From: Ephydatia muelleri
Lineage: Eukaryota; Porifera; Demospongiae; Spongillida; Spongillidae
Reading direction: 5' to 3'
DNA length: 64,000 nt
Assembly (NCBI GenBank): GCA_013339895.1
Contig: JABACO010000001.1
Location: 13,134,678 to 13,198,677 of the forward strand
The position numbers were made by a program, and so were the translations under genes. This document shows, one piece after another, positions 34,410 through 47,390 of the stretch; the stretch's first letter is position 1; every line of letters starts with the position of its first letter. A model generated the notes under the pieces. That model did no database searches. It saw only the letters and a program-made list of their open reading frames with translations, and was not told where the DNA came from.

Positions 34410-35840
34410 TAACTAATTTTATACATTTCATTTCTATCATAGCTTGTCTGGAGTGCATTTTTATATGTGTATCAGTACATGAGTGCTAGCCATGCAGCAA
34501 TTACGATGGTTCATTTCGAAAGCTCTCATAGAACATATACTGACATGTGTGGCAACACATGGTTGGGATTTCATATTTCATTCTGTTACCGAACACTATA
34601 GCTAGATGAGCCAACATCGCTTGCGCGTCCTAATACCAGTTCAGATACTACGACTAGATATCCCCTATCACCGTAGCGTCTGCTAGTATCGGTCAGGTAG
34701 GATCTTGATGCAACTGAACTAACAGGCATACTGTTGGGGTGGATCACTGAACCCCAATCGTTCCTTCTACTGTCCCCTGTATAGATTCCTGAATCATGGG
34801 CGGGATAAACTGTATGGTGTGGTGCAAGGTGCTAATTAAGACTTGTTATTCTACTTATAAGTGGTATAGAAGCCGTACTATGGTATGGGCATAAAAATTA
34901 TTGAGCAATTCTGTACATAGTGTTTTCACCCTCTGGAGGCATGGAAAGAGAAGCGAGTAAGTTCTATACTGGCGCCGCGTGAGGATTGATATCGACGATT
35001 GAACGGATTCGTAGCTGTATTTAATTATCACAGGTACAGGTACGATTAAAATACTATTTGCAGTTAATCGTTTCATGACCGTTACCCCGGTAGCGCTCTA
35101 CTCAGTTTGGTCTATTAAAAGCTCCTTCCTTACTTCGCAATCAATGAACAGACTACGGTGAACTGACGAGTGTGTTGGTCACTTAGATTTAGCGATAATA
35201 TGAATTGCTGTGTTTTCTGGCAGTCTAAGTTTCTACTCGGCTCTAAACTAGTTGCGTCAGGTCATTTTGCAAACCCATATACCAAGACTTATGTTCATCT
35301 GGTCCCATGGGTACTAGTAATAGGGGGAGGATGTAAAACTGTTCTTTCAGAGTGTTTCAAAGGTGCATTCTTACTAATGCACAACTCTCGGCGGAGGAAG
35401 ACTGGTGACAATGTGTTTCTATTGGAGAGAATCTGTGTGTTAATTTAAGGTCAATGTACATGTATATGCACCTCTAAGACAGGGTTTGGCGACTGTGTGT
35501 TTCTACTGGAGGGAATCAATTTATTTAAGGTCAGTGTGTTTGCACTTACATGTACCCTCAGATGACGAAATGTAGGCACGTCTTTTTACCGCAAAAAGAC
35601 ATGCACACAATGACAAGCCAGACAGATGCTGTCCCTACAAGATATGTGATTGTCGTTAAAACCTACACAAAGACATCCAGCTCATACAATACCACTAAAA
35701 AAGTAAGTTATTATTGTAATCCTTAACTTCCATGAGCATGGCTTTTATCATGTACAGCAACAAGTAGTAGCTATCTTGCTAATTCTATTTGTCTAATACA
35801 CAGTGACACTCGAGACTAAAAAGACACAAGCAATATTAAC
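34410..35840. other. No gene seen
   Basis: A 92-codon frame at 35170-35448 has no recognisable domain. A short duplication (GACTGTGTGTTTCTACTGGA / GACAATGTGTTTCTATTGGA, then TTAAGGTCA) covers 35405-35540. Confidence 0.45.
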
Positions 35841-35859
35841 GGATGCCGCCAAGCTTATA

Positions 35860-36345
35860 TTTGTCTGTGAAATTCATATTTTTGGCTGATTTTACAGGTG
35901 CGAAATTGAGTACACTCAATATATCAGCATGTCTCTTATGTTCATTTGACTAGCATCCCCCCACTCATTCCTCTCTCATCCCATTTCTTTTTCTCCTCAC
36001 ACAGGACCTGGTGTAGAGAGGAAGTATGCAGTCACACTTAGAGTGTGCCAGGTCGATTTAACCGCTAATTAAGTACCAAGTTTTTGAGGGCCCATGCAGC
36101 TTAAAGCTATGTGTCCCGTATCTCTTCTCATCTCCCTTCCTTTTCCTACCTCCTCCCCCTCTGCAGAAAATCTCTGGGCACACGAGCAGCGTTATTTGTC
36201 TGTGAAATTCACTTTTTATCATGTACATGATTGAAAAACACTTATGCATCATTCTCTAAACAATAATGGCTGAATTGTACTAGTTTTTTTTTCTTTTTTA
36301 CAGGTACGAAATTGAAGTACTCTCATCTCTCTTATGTTCAGTTAA
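35860..36345. repeat. Imperfect direct duplication
   Basis: TATTTGTCTGTGAAATTCA with ACAGGT(G/A)CGAAATTGA and TCTCTTATGTTCA occurs at about 35860-35945 and again at 36194-36340, with different spacing inside. Confidence 0.6.
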
Positions 36346-36710
36346 CTATTATATATTTTTATTTCTTTAATCTTTATTTCTACTTTGTTTGCACTACGAT
36401 TTGATAATATAAACAGTGCTGCATCGCCTGCATGAATAGTTGCCGACTTGCACTCGATCCGTTTCGAACCAAATGGAAACATATATAAACAGTAACAGGA
36501 CAGACCGAAGAAAAAGGTTAATCAGTTGTTACAGAAGCTGCATACATGTGTATACTTGGCGACCTGTGATCATTGTGGCTTTTGATTATCGAACCAAATG
36601 TGCTGTTACAGACCGAATTGAAACTGCATACATAGTTGACGACCTACAGCTTTTGCTTTTCGAACCAAATGTTACGTGCATGCAAGGGTTGGAAATACAT
36701 GCATAAACCA

Positions 36711-36864
36711 GGGAATACGGTCCGGACTCAATTCCCTAGGGAATTGAGTCCGGTTAATTGGTTTTGTACAACCAGGGAACTCGGTCTGGGGGACCGTATT
36801 CCCTAGGGAATTGGGTCCGGGGCGGACCGAAAATTGGGCCGGACCGTATACCCTATGACACCGG
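36711..36864 (-). repeat. Palindrome-rich repeat, copy B (inverted relative to copy A)
   Basis: Contains GGACTCAATTCCC / GGGAATTGAGTCC (perfect palindrome, about 36731-36758), GGACCGTATTCCC and ends TACCCTATGACACCGG, the inverse of the start of copy A. It lacks the poly(C) and one hairpin that copy A has. Confidence 0.8.
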
Positions 36865-36977
36865 TAGTCAAGTTAGGTTTGGCATCCTATAAATGGCAGT
36901 CACTGTTCGCGTAGTGGCCGATCGATGGAGATTCTCATGGGGCATTGATTAATAGGACTGCTGTAGAAAAAAAAAAA

Positions 36978-37009
<32 letters not shown>
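36978..37009. repeat. Poly(A) then poly(G), 32 G
   Basis: Eleven A (36967-36977) followed by 32 uninterrupted G. Confidence 0.95.
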
Positions 37010-37010
<1 letters not shown>

Positions 37011-37454
37011 GGGGAAGTACCTTTTTGGCCCGATCGATACGAAACGCAGGGGGTGCTGTACGTTTCCACTTTTGGGCTCGATACAAAGAGCGGGCCTCAG
37101 CGGGGAAGTGGGCGCCCGCGATACCAGCAGTCAACTTCGGGCGTATGATCCCCCATGGCATGGCTAATGTGGGCCCGGGCCTGCGTATATATGGCTTGCG
37201 AGTTCTTATATATATTTACCAGACTTCCACCAAACTAAGAAATAGAAATAGCTCATACAACCAGCCTGCCTACATATTTATAGGCCTAACTGTGTGATAC
37301 ATGTAGTAAACATGCCTAGTTGTTGTATTCGTTTTTGGACTTCACGGTACTATAGTTTTCAAAGAGCTTGCAATGCATGCACATGAGCTGGACAATGAGC
37401 TGAATGGACAATAGTAATGAACTGGACTCATATTACTGGACAGAGTGAAGAGGG
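37010..37454. other. No gene seen
   Basis: GC-richer for ~180 bases, then AT-rich. No recognisable motif. Confidence 0.5.
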
Positions 37455-38175
<721 letters not shown>

Positions 38176-38321
38176 TGCATATGGAGTTTTTGTGTGTGTA
38201 TATTTGTATGGGTCTGGTGAAGAGTGTTTTTAACATTTCTGCATGTTGTGGGTTAGCGTAGCAGAATTCAAATATTGGAACATTAAGATTCATGATCTGA
38301 AGGAGGGTTAGGGGTAACTGC

Positions 38322-39585
<1,264 letters not shown>

Positions 39586-39596
39586 GGTGGCATCAT

Positions 39597-39996
39597 CTGG
39601 TATGGCATCACTCTGACAAAGTCAACAATTACAGGCATTAGAGGCAAAGAAGCATGTGTTGCTTCAACCTCAACAGAGGGGTCTGCTTATCGCTAAGACA
39701 CTAGTCCTCCAGAAGATGGTATCCAGCCTGGATGCAGATGAGGAGTGTGCTGAAATCCTTCTCCAAGCATGGTACCTCGACAATGGAGCCTTGGCTGGTA
39801 CCCGCTCAGCTGTACTGTGTGCCTTACATTTGATTGAGGAGTTGGGTCCTGCTCTGGGCCTACATGTGAACCTGGCCAAGGGACAACACATCATTCTCAC
39901 CGGAGTGAGGTGCTCGCTCCTGCCTAATCTTTACATCATAGGTGCTCAAATTGGCTATACTGTTAAAATAGTATTGCTGGGGAGCAGTGAATAAGG
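39597..39996 (+). pseudogene. Fragment of the retroelement RT domain
   Basis: Encodes LLQAWYLDNGALAGTRSAV, GPALGLHVNLAKG and SLLPNLYIIGAQIG, which match the RT motif C to E region of the element at 763-4338. The catalytic YLDDG has become YLDNG, so it is inactive. Ends near 39996. Confidence 0.85.
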
Positions 39997-40446
39997 CTTG
40001 GATCTGTCCCTCACGTGGGTTCTTGGATCTCAGTCATTCCTACTACTGGCCTGGAACTGCATCTTGACTCTGCTTAATGTCAGGTAGCACACCTGCCCTG
40101 CCTCTCTACTTGATCGGCCAGGTCACCCTCAAACCCAAAATGCTGGCTAAAATCGATGGCTGCCTGAACATGTCACTGGTGAGGCCAGTGGCTAGGGCCA
40201 TCATTGGGAAGAGTAAATGTCCCAATAGGTTAGTAGAACTGTAGGTTTGTTAGCGGCATCTATTGTAAGTTAGTAGAACTGTTATTACTATTGTTACTTT
40301 ATGCACGTGCGATACTGTTTCCCTAACGTCAGCACCCAGCAGCAATAAGTCTCTACTGCTACAGTTAGTGGTGTTCCTTGGGTTCTATTGCTTGCAACAC
40401 TTCCGCTTCAGACAAAATAAAGAATTGAAGACAGCAACTACAAAAA

Positions 40447-40935
40447 CTAAATGCAGTACTCAGAATTCGGCACACTTGTTGTGCAGTGCATATAGTCCCA
40501 AATTGGTGCACTGAGACCCTTCATACTGAACAGCTCACACTTAGCCATGTTCACATGGAGGCCCATTGCTGGACTCAACTCCTTAACCAGATGCAAAGCA
40601 CGTAGTTTAGCTGGGTGGGTGCCATCAAGGCAGTCAACACACTCCATCTACATGCATGCAGGCAGGATATCATCTCCTGCATGGAGGACCAAGGAAAACA
40701 GCAGGGGATCCAGAGGGTAACCTTGCTGCACTCCAGAGCTGATCTGGTCAAGTAGGTATCATACTGAGGGGTATAGACAAGACACTATATAGTTCTGGGT
40801 AGATATCATACTCATCAAGGACTGCAGCTACTTGCCTGGAGATAATGTTGAAGGCATTCGTCATATCCAACTTAAGCAATACAAATTCATTGCAACACTA
40901 AGCATGAGCTACTTTCTCTGCACATGCACGACACA
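40447..40935 (-). pseudogene. Second RT-domain fragment, opposite strand
   Basis: On the minus strand: LDMTNAFN (motif A) near 40860, VQQGYPLDPLLFSLVLHAG (motif B) near 40680-40745, then a damaged motif C and GLHVNMAKCELF at 40530-40580. The order matches the same element family. It converges with the plus-strand fragment at 39597. Confidence 0.85.
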
Positions 40936-42480
40936 CCCAGCTGTGGAATTAGTAATACAATAACAATAACTTACAATTTCATAATACACATGTGCACTTT
41001 TAAATGTATATGTATTAAAGTGTGTATACTTCATAAATAACACTACAATAGCTACACGTACACACTGCACTTAAATGAAGCTGTCTATCACCTCACAAAA
41101 TTTGATGTTTTGACAATTTGCCAAGTATAGTCGGTGGTTTTGTTCAATGTTGTTCAAACGATCCACGTGGTCTTCAGAAACAGCCTCGGGGCGATGTTCC
41201 TCTAGTATGGCCTAGTCCGATCCACCCTATTCGTGGCCACTCCGGAGGTCAAATTCTCAGCCCCGTCGCCCCATAAGGTCTTCAAATGAAAGCGCACCTA
41301 GCACGTCCGTCCGTATATCGGTTTCAGCCAAAGATGGCCAAAGATGGCCATTACCATGAGGTGGCGAGCCTAACGAAAAGAGCTTCGAACTCAAGAAATG
41401 AACCGGGGAGGGGGAGGTAAACAAAAAACACTTATTTAAAAGAATGGAAGGCCGGTACACGAGTCTGAGTCCTGACTAGAAAGACAGGTATCTGGTCCCC
41501 ATCGGAGTGATGCAAGAGCCATTTTTAGTAACGCGATGACGCTGCCGCAATGCGCATGCGTAACAATCAATACGAAACTAAAAATTATACTAAAAGAGAT
41601 ATTTTTGTATATTTAACTCTCTACTCATACAGGTACTTAAAATAAAATTTGTTGTCGTAAAGAACGTTTATTAATTGATTTAATAATTAGCTGTTTTGAT
41701 AAATCTTAGCTTACAAATACTATTGTAACGGTGAAAGTAGAATTTTGATAATCAATTCCTAGCCAGAGTTATGGGTCGATGTCCTAGCAATGTCACAGTT
41801 GGTATGTTACTTGCTGACAGTCTGAGGGCAGGTTTGACTAATGGGATACCTCAAGTTCTACCTTTTAACTTACTGATTAAGCCTGTTAAAGCGTTCTAGT
41901 TGCTTAAGCTTGGAGTAACGTAAACCCTTCAACCAGTCCACATCAGACAGGTTTGTAAACGTACAGACCCATCCACTGAGATCATGAGTTCTTTTAGTAA
42001 ATAGAGCAAGGGTCTATTGAGGTGGGCGGTGCCACTGCTTTTGCTATCTCATCCTTCTACTGTAAGCATATTGCAAACACTGTCAGTATGGGCATTATTG
42101 TTAGAGGTATGGCTAGAAGGAAGAAGAACAGAAGATGCCAATATATATTTGATAGACGCAAATGGTTCCAGAATAAAAGTACGCCTTCATTTTCTCAAGA
42201 TGGCGTAAAGTAGCAGTGTAGAACCATCACATTCTTCCGTATATGCTCCGGTGCCAGGCTCTACTGAGTTTCAAATCTGATAGACTTTGTGGTTAACATA
42301 GTTGGATGGACTAATGTACCTATTGACAGTCATATGCCAATTTATGTCTTGACCGCTCCTAGTACTATTATTAATGGTGATCTTCTATGTTATGGATAAA
42401 TTATAGTCCATGACCACATGCATGCTATCATTTATGGTCTATAAACCCTCTAGAGCATATATGATCGCCTCATATGCATA
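40936..42480. other. No supported gene
   Basis: AT-rich with short open frames. A stretch at 42017-42213 is open in two frames but shows no domain I recognise. It could be the degraded upstream part of the P-like transposase that follows. Confidence 0.4.
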
Positions 42481-42487
42481 GTCAGAC

Positions 42488-42738
42488 TTGTGTAACAGCA
42501 GTTGTATGGGAAGTCATTGAGGCATTGGAACAGCTAAATGGTGCATGTACTCCTGTCATTTCAATAACCTGTGATGGCATAAGTTCTAACCGAAAATCCA
42601 TCTCACACATAAGACAGTAAATCCATTCAGAAGGGACCACATGATGTTTTTTTTTTTTGGGTGATCTACCACATCTCCTGAAAACAGTTAGAACTGCTTT
42701 GCAAATTCGCATGCACATTCTCACTCAAGACAGCTTGA
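42488..42738 (+). pseudogene. P-element/THAP9-like transposase fragment
   Basis: The plus strand encodes VVWEVIEALEQLNGACTPVI, SITCDGISSNRKS and, after a short disrupted stretch, GDLPHLLKTVRTALQIR. The pattern W-x-V-I-x-A-L...S-x-x-x-D-G-x-S-x-N-R-K followed by D-x-P-H-L-x-K-T-x-R is that of P-element-type transposases (RNase H-like core with GTP-binding insert). A T-run at 42647-42658 and frame loss mark it as a relic. Confidence 0.75.
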
Positions 42739-43486
42739 GGTAGGTAACATAATGCATTGCTTCCAAATGTTACTTGTTAATTTGTAAGGGAAATTCAATT
42801 TCGTGGAAGCATATTGAGAAGCTGTTCTTGATGAAACTACTAGGAGTTTGTCTTTATCATAAACTAAAAAAAGACCACATGTGACTATTGTCATTATCTA
42901 AAATGTCGGTGAATATAGCTGCTCAGGTAACTTCCATGATCCTAGTGCTGCTAATCCATTTATTTGTTAGCTGATATACACATTAGGTTATGCGCCTGTG
43001 CATTTGACCTTATCAACAACAATGATAGTTTTGAAACATGAGCCTTTATACGAATGTTTGATCATTTGTTTGATATCATGTACATCAGAACTCCTTTGGA
43101 AGGAAATAGGATGATTTTAAAAAGAAATGGAATGAAGAGACCTTTCATTCAACCTCCAGCACAGTGTCATCTTGCAATACATTTGTAATTTTATCTGAAT
43201 ATATTAGCTTTCTTGCTTCTATTTTCTCAGTTTTAAGATACTTATGAGACACAATCCCTATTGCTTCCATTACTTTAAATGCCTACAAGAGCATGCAAGT
43301 GTGTACCAGTAGATGCACAAAACAACACATCTGAGGATTTACAGTTACAATATTTCCGCTATCCAATAGTTCAGTCCACTGATTTAACAGGTATTTGCTC
43401 AAATGATAGTTCATTTGAGTATGCTTCTTAGAAGCTTCAGAAAAAGGTCTGTGTTCTCACAATTCGATACCCCACCAGAGAGTTTC
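42739..43486. other. No gene seen
   Basis: AT-rich intergenic DNA. Confidence 0.5.
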
Positions 43487-43825
43487 TTAATGACATATCC
43501 TTTCATATAAGATCATGCAGCATGCATTTTTCTGTAGCTCTGACAGGGTTACTCTACAGTATAGGTATAGTAGGTTTATAGTAGGTTTGTCCACATACTT
43601 TCCGAGACACGAAAGTGGTGAAAAAGTTGACCATATCATACTTTTGATTGTAGATGGCAGCTTTGCTTTTTCTCCTCGCTGTATACAGACTTGCAAACTC
43701 GCCACAGCTAGCTCAACTGTATCTTTTCGGTCACGTGCTTCTAACATCAGTTCTAGAACTTTCAGCGCAGTAGGTCCGTGTTCTGATACCATTAGCAACT
43801 CCTCCTTTTGCCCCTCCAGCACCAC
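43487..43825 (-). CDS. Possible exon of unknown function
   Basis: The minus strand is open for 112 codons with a regular, helix-like composition (EGQKEELLMVSEHGPTALKV, ARDRKDTVELAVASLQVCIQ) and an acceptor-like CTGTCATAG just before it. I do not recognise the family. The frame after about 43620 looks less gene-like. It may be an isolated exon or chance. Confidence 0.3.
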   Translation of the reverse strand: MVLEGQKEELLMVSEHGPTALKVLELMLEARDRKDTVELAVASLQVCIQRGEKAKLPSTIKSMIWSTFSPLSCLGKYVDKPTINLLYLYCRVTLSELQKNACCMILYERICH

Positions 43826-43860
43826 CTATGACAGTAGCTTCGTGCAGGCAGCCTAATTGA

Positions 43861-46480
43861 TCAACCGCAACACCCAAGTGTATTAGTCGATCTATTCTCT
43901 ATGCTAGTGACTATACCGGGTCTAAAGTTGTCGTCTTGCCTTTGCACTTGTCCGAGTTAATAGTAAATTAATCATTGCAATCGTTGTACCCAATTTAAAA
44001 TCTATTCAAGTATTAGGCGCAACGCGGATCGATGGCTTTCCCGTTCACGTAGATTACGGAGTCGTTTCCATCCATGTATTTTAATATCACTGCACTTGGA
44101 TTCGTTAGTTGGTACGGTCGTTTTGGGAATCGATAATCTTCTTTAATTTACCCGCATAACATCACTGCCTGGGTGAGGCAAATTAAACAGTTGCGAACGG
44201 CTAGCTTCGTTGAAGACGGAGAATGGATGAATTGGCGGAACAATATCAAACTTTATTGTGGATTGGGAGAATGGAACACTTGTTGCATGCATTAATTGCG
44301 TGAATCGAGCGGAAATGTGCATTAATTTTGTACAGCTGTATCTCCGTAACGGATAAAGTAAAATTTAACGAACAGACAAATCAATAGCTACAGACTCCTT
44401 TACGTACATACCGAATTTGAAGCGATTTGAACGTTCCTACTTGAAAATGTGGCGGTTTTGAACCCCCTGGGGTTTCGGACCTCGTAACGTCGACAGTGTG
44501 CTGTTTCAAGACATCAAGAATCATAATACACATAGAGAAATGGTGTACTATGAAGCGATGAAAATAGAAAAAATGGCTATTCAAACGTGATGAATTTTTA
44601 TAACGTTTATTATAACGATAGGATATTTTCTCGGAATCTGTCCCAAATAGTATAGAGACTTCAACCGAAAGCCGCCATGTTCCTAGCACATTCCACTCAG
44701 GAAGGGGAGTCGGTGAATCTTATTTTTATTTCTCTTTTTTAAGAGCAAGCAGCCCGTACGTATACTGCCCTGCTGTGAATAATATCAGATGATTACCACT
44801 GAAACGGCATTTGACAGTGTACGTGGTTGAATATCAGTAGTGCAAATTAACACGAGTTCTGGAGGCTAAATAGCGTAAAGGAATGAGTAGGATTAGTTTT
44901 GGTATATATTATGGCAAACAATAAAGCAGACCATTGGAAACTGCATCGCGCTAAAGCTGCGCAATGGCTGAAACGTAAACGGATAATTTTATAAGCTCAA
45001 TTTCAATACATTATTCAATTTAAAGTACCATTGCGGATAAACTGTATTATTTCTGTAGTGGTTATTTCCAGGACCATTCATTCGACCAAATGTATTGTAC
45101 TGTTCCACTGATGAGATCAAGTTGCTGCGGTTGTCTATATGCTGTGTAACCAAGTCCTTGTACTCTAAAGTATAGCATATAAGCCCCCCCCCCCCCCCCC
45201 CTCCCTCCTCAAAAAAAAAAAGGCTCGTGTTTGAATGGTCATGTACTGGTACCATGAAATGCTGAATGAGTTTTAGGAGACATTCGCGGTTACGGAGATG
45301 CACACGTTTAAACAGGAGCCATTTTTGGTTGGGGGCGGAGGGGGGGCTATCATGAGAATCCTATAAACAATAATAGTCAGGAATAATTTGTGTGGAATGA
45401 AATTATTCAAAGCATTGTTAAAATTAAATGGCCTAGGAAGTTTACCATTTTGAATGGTGACTTAAATGCCAGGTTGAAAAAAGAAACATACAGCATAGGG
45501 TAACATCTTTAGGAGGACTGTACAAAATCCATACTATTTTGTATCGCTGTCTGTGCATTGTGATATGGAGCATTGTCCTGCTGAAATTTGATTTCATAGT
45601 CATTGTTTACAAACACTTAGTATGAGGGGTATTGTTCCATTCTCCATGTAATTCTCGATGCAATGATTATTTGCAACAGTCATAATAAGAATATGCTAAT
45701 CTCCATCATGCAGCTTTCCCCAAATGAAATGAACAGGTTTAAATTTACATTGCAATCAGTTAGGTAGCTGATTTTGTCCTTGTAGATGGCTATAATGAAC
45801 AATATAATATTGGTGTTAACACATTTAATGATTAAATTAATAAAATTTCAATATATTGTATCAAGGCCCTCCGTAATCATCACTATTTTAGTTATTACAT
45901 ATTAATAAGGTATTTTAATAAGTACATTTAATTATTCTATAGTCACATGACCTAGTTAATTTTCAAGCTATTAATTTCAATACTGAGATATTAATGTAAA
46001 GTCTTCTTTTTTTTTAATTTTCTTTGATGAGAGTAAATATAAAAGTAATGCGTGGTGAAAGAATTAAGTATGCAAATACGTGCAAAGTAAGACCAGACAA
46101 CAATACGATCAGACAAGTGAGAAAATAGAAGAGAGCCGAACAGGCTGAACAATTAAACAACATCAGAAAAAAAGCTGAAATGAAGTGCTGTACAGAGGTA
46201 AAGAAAGATACACAACTACACAACAGGTAAATACAGGACAAAGAAAGTGAATAGAAGAGAAAAACAGAGTAGCATTAAATGCTGCCATTGGTATGTGGTG
46301 TTCTGGAGTGTCCGCATTCGGAAGATAAGGAAGGATATGGTTAAGATCGGTACAATGGCTATTTCACCCCGCACTAACATTTTATGCTGCACACATTCTT
46401 TTGAAGAGACATGTTTGGAGGGTTTTCAAACTGGGCAATGGCAGATTCCACGTCGTATTTAAAGATGTTCAAATGTTTGA
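43861..46480. other. No gene seen; contains poly(C)
   Basis: AT-rich DNA with an 18-base C tract at 45184-45201 followed by an A tract. Open frames of about 100 codons (44381-44689, 44989-45303) carry no recognisable motif. Confidence 0.45.
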
Positions 46481-46487
46481 TAGCGGC

Positions 46488-46571
46488 AATCACTGCACGG
46501 TTGCATCAGCTTTGAGATTTGCGAAAATACAATTTTAATATCCATGGACGTGTTCAAAAATTCACTGTAAC
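46488..46571 (+). repeat. Left copy of a direct repeat flanking the membrane/ABM/SRPBCC gene
   Basis: CAATCACTGCACGGTTGCAT through GGACGTGTTCAAAAA matches 49811-49897 at roughly 85 percent, same orientation. Confidence 0.75.
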
Positions 46572-46599
46572 AATCATATATAGTGCATGTACTCGTGCC

Positions 46600-46601
<2 letters not shown>

Positions 46602-46643
<42 letters not shown>

Positions 46644-46712
46644 ACACACACATACACACACACAAAGCACACACACAAAACACACACACAAAACACACAC
46701 ACACACACAAAT
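46602..46712. repeat. (CA)n microsatellite
   Basis: Interrupted CA repeats. Confidence 0.9.
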
Positions 46713-47390
46713 TATAATATTAAATGATCAATGAGAATACCATGTGCATACATTTGTATTAAAAATATCGTTCCGCGCGCGTGCACTATAAATCGTCATG
46801 GTACTCGGGGAGTAATTCTTCCAAACAACTTCCCCGACACTACGTACATATATAACGTTTATTAACATACTTATAAAGTGACGCAATATCACAAGCACAT
46901 GCTAACAATTATAATGTCCTTTTTGTACTAGTGCAACCCATAGTGTTAGTGATGAGATGTTGCCCACACTAATGTGTTCATATATGGCTTCATACCCTGC
47001 TTTGCCCTTGTTAATTGGTGCTGATAAGACTTATTTCCAGTCCCTCTAATACATATAATCGCACGCATAATACTAATAAAAGATAATCTCTCTATATTTC
47101 GAGTGCACGTCATGTGCGCTTTCACTATTTAAGAGCTTGTATAGGAAGAGGTACTGACAGACAGCTGCTACTCCACACATGAGAGTTACAAATAAAGCTA
47201 GGAAAATGCCAGAGTTATAGTGCAACGTCAGAATTTATTTGCCCGACGGCAATGATCAGTGCAGCTCCATGGAAAGCCAAAAAAGGGGGCGTATCAACGC
47301 AATTGGGAGTATGCCGCCCGTGTGGTGCATGAATATACGTGTATAATATGTTATACTAAATCGAAGAAGGCGCGAACGAGCTCTATAGGC

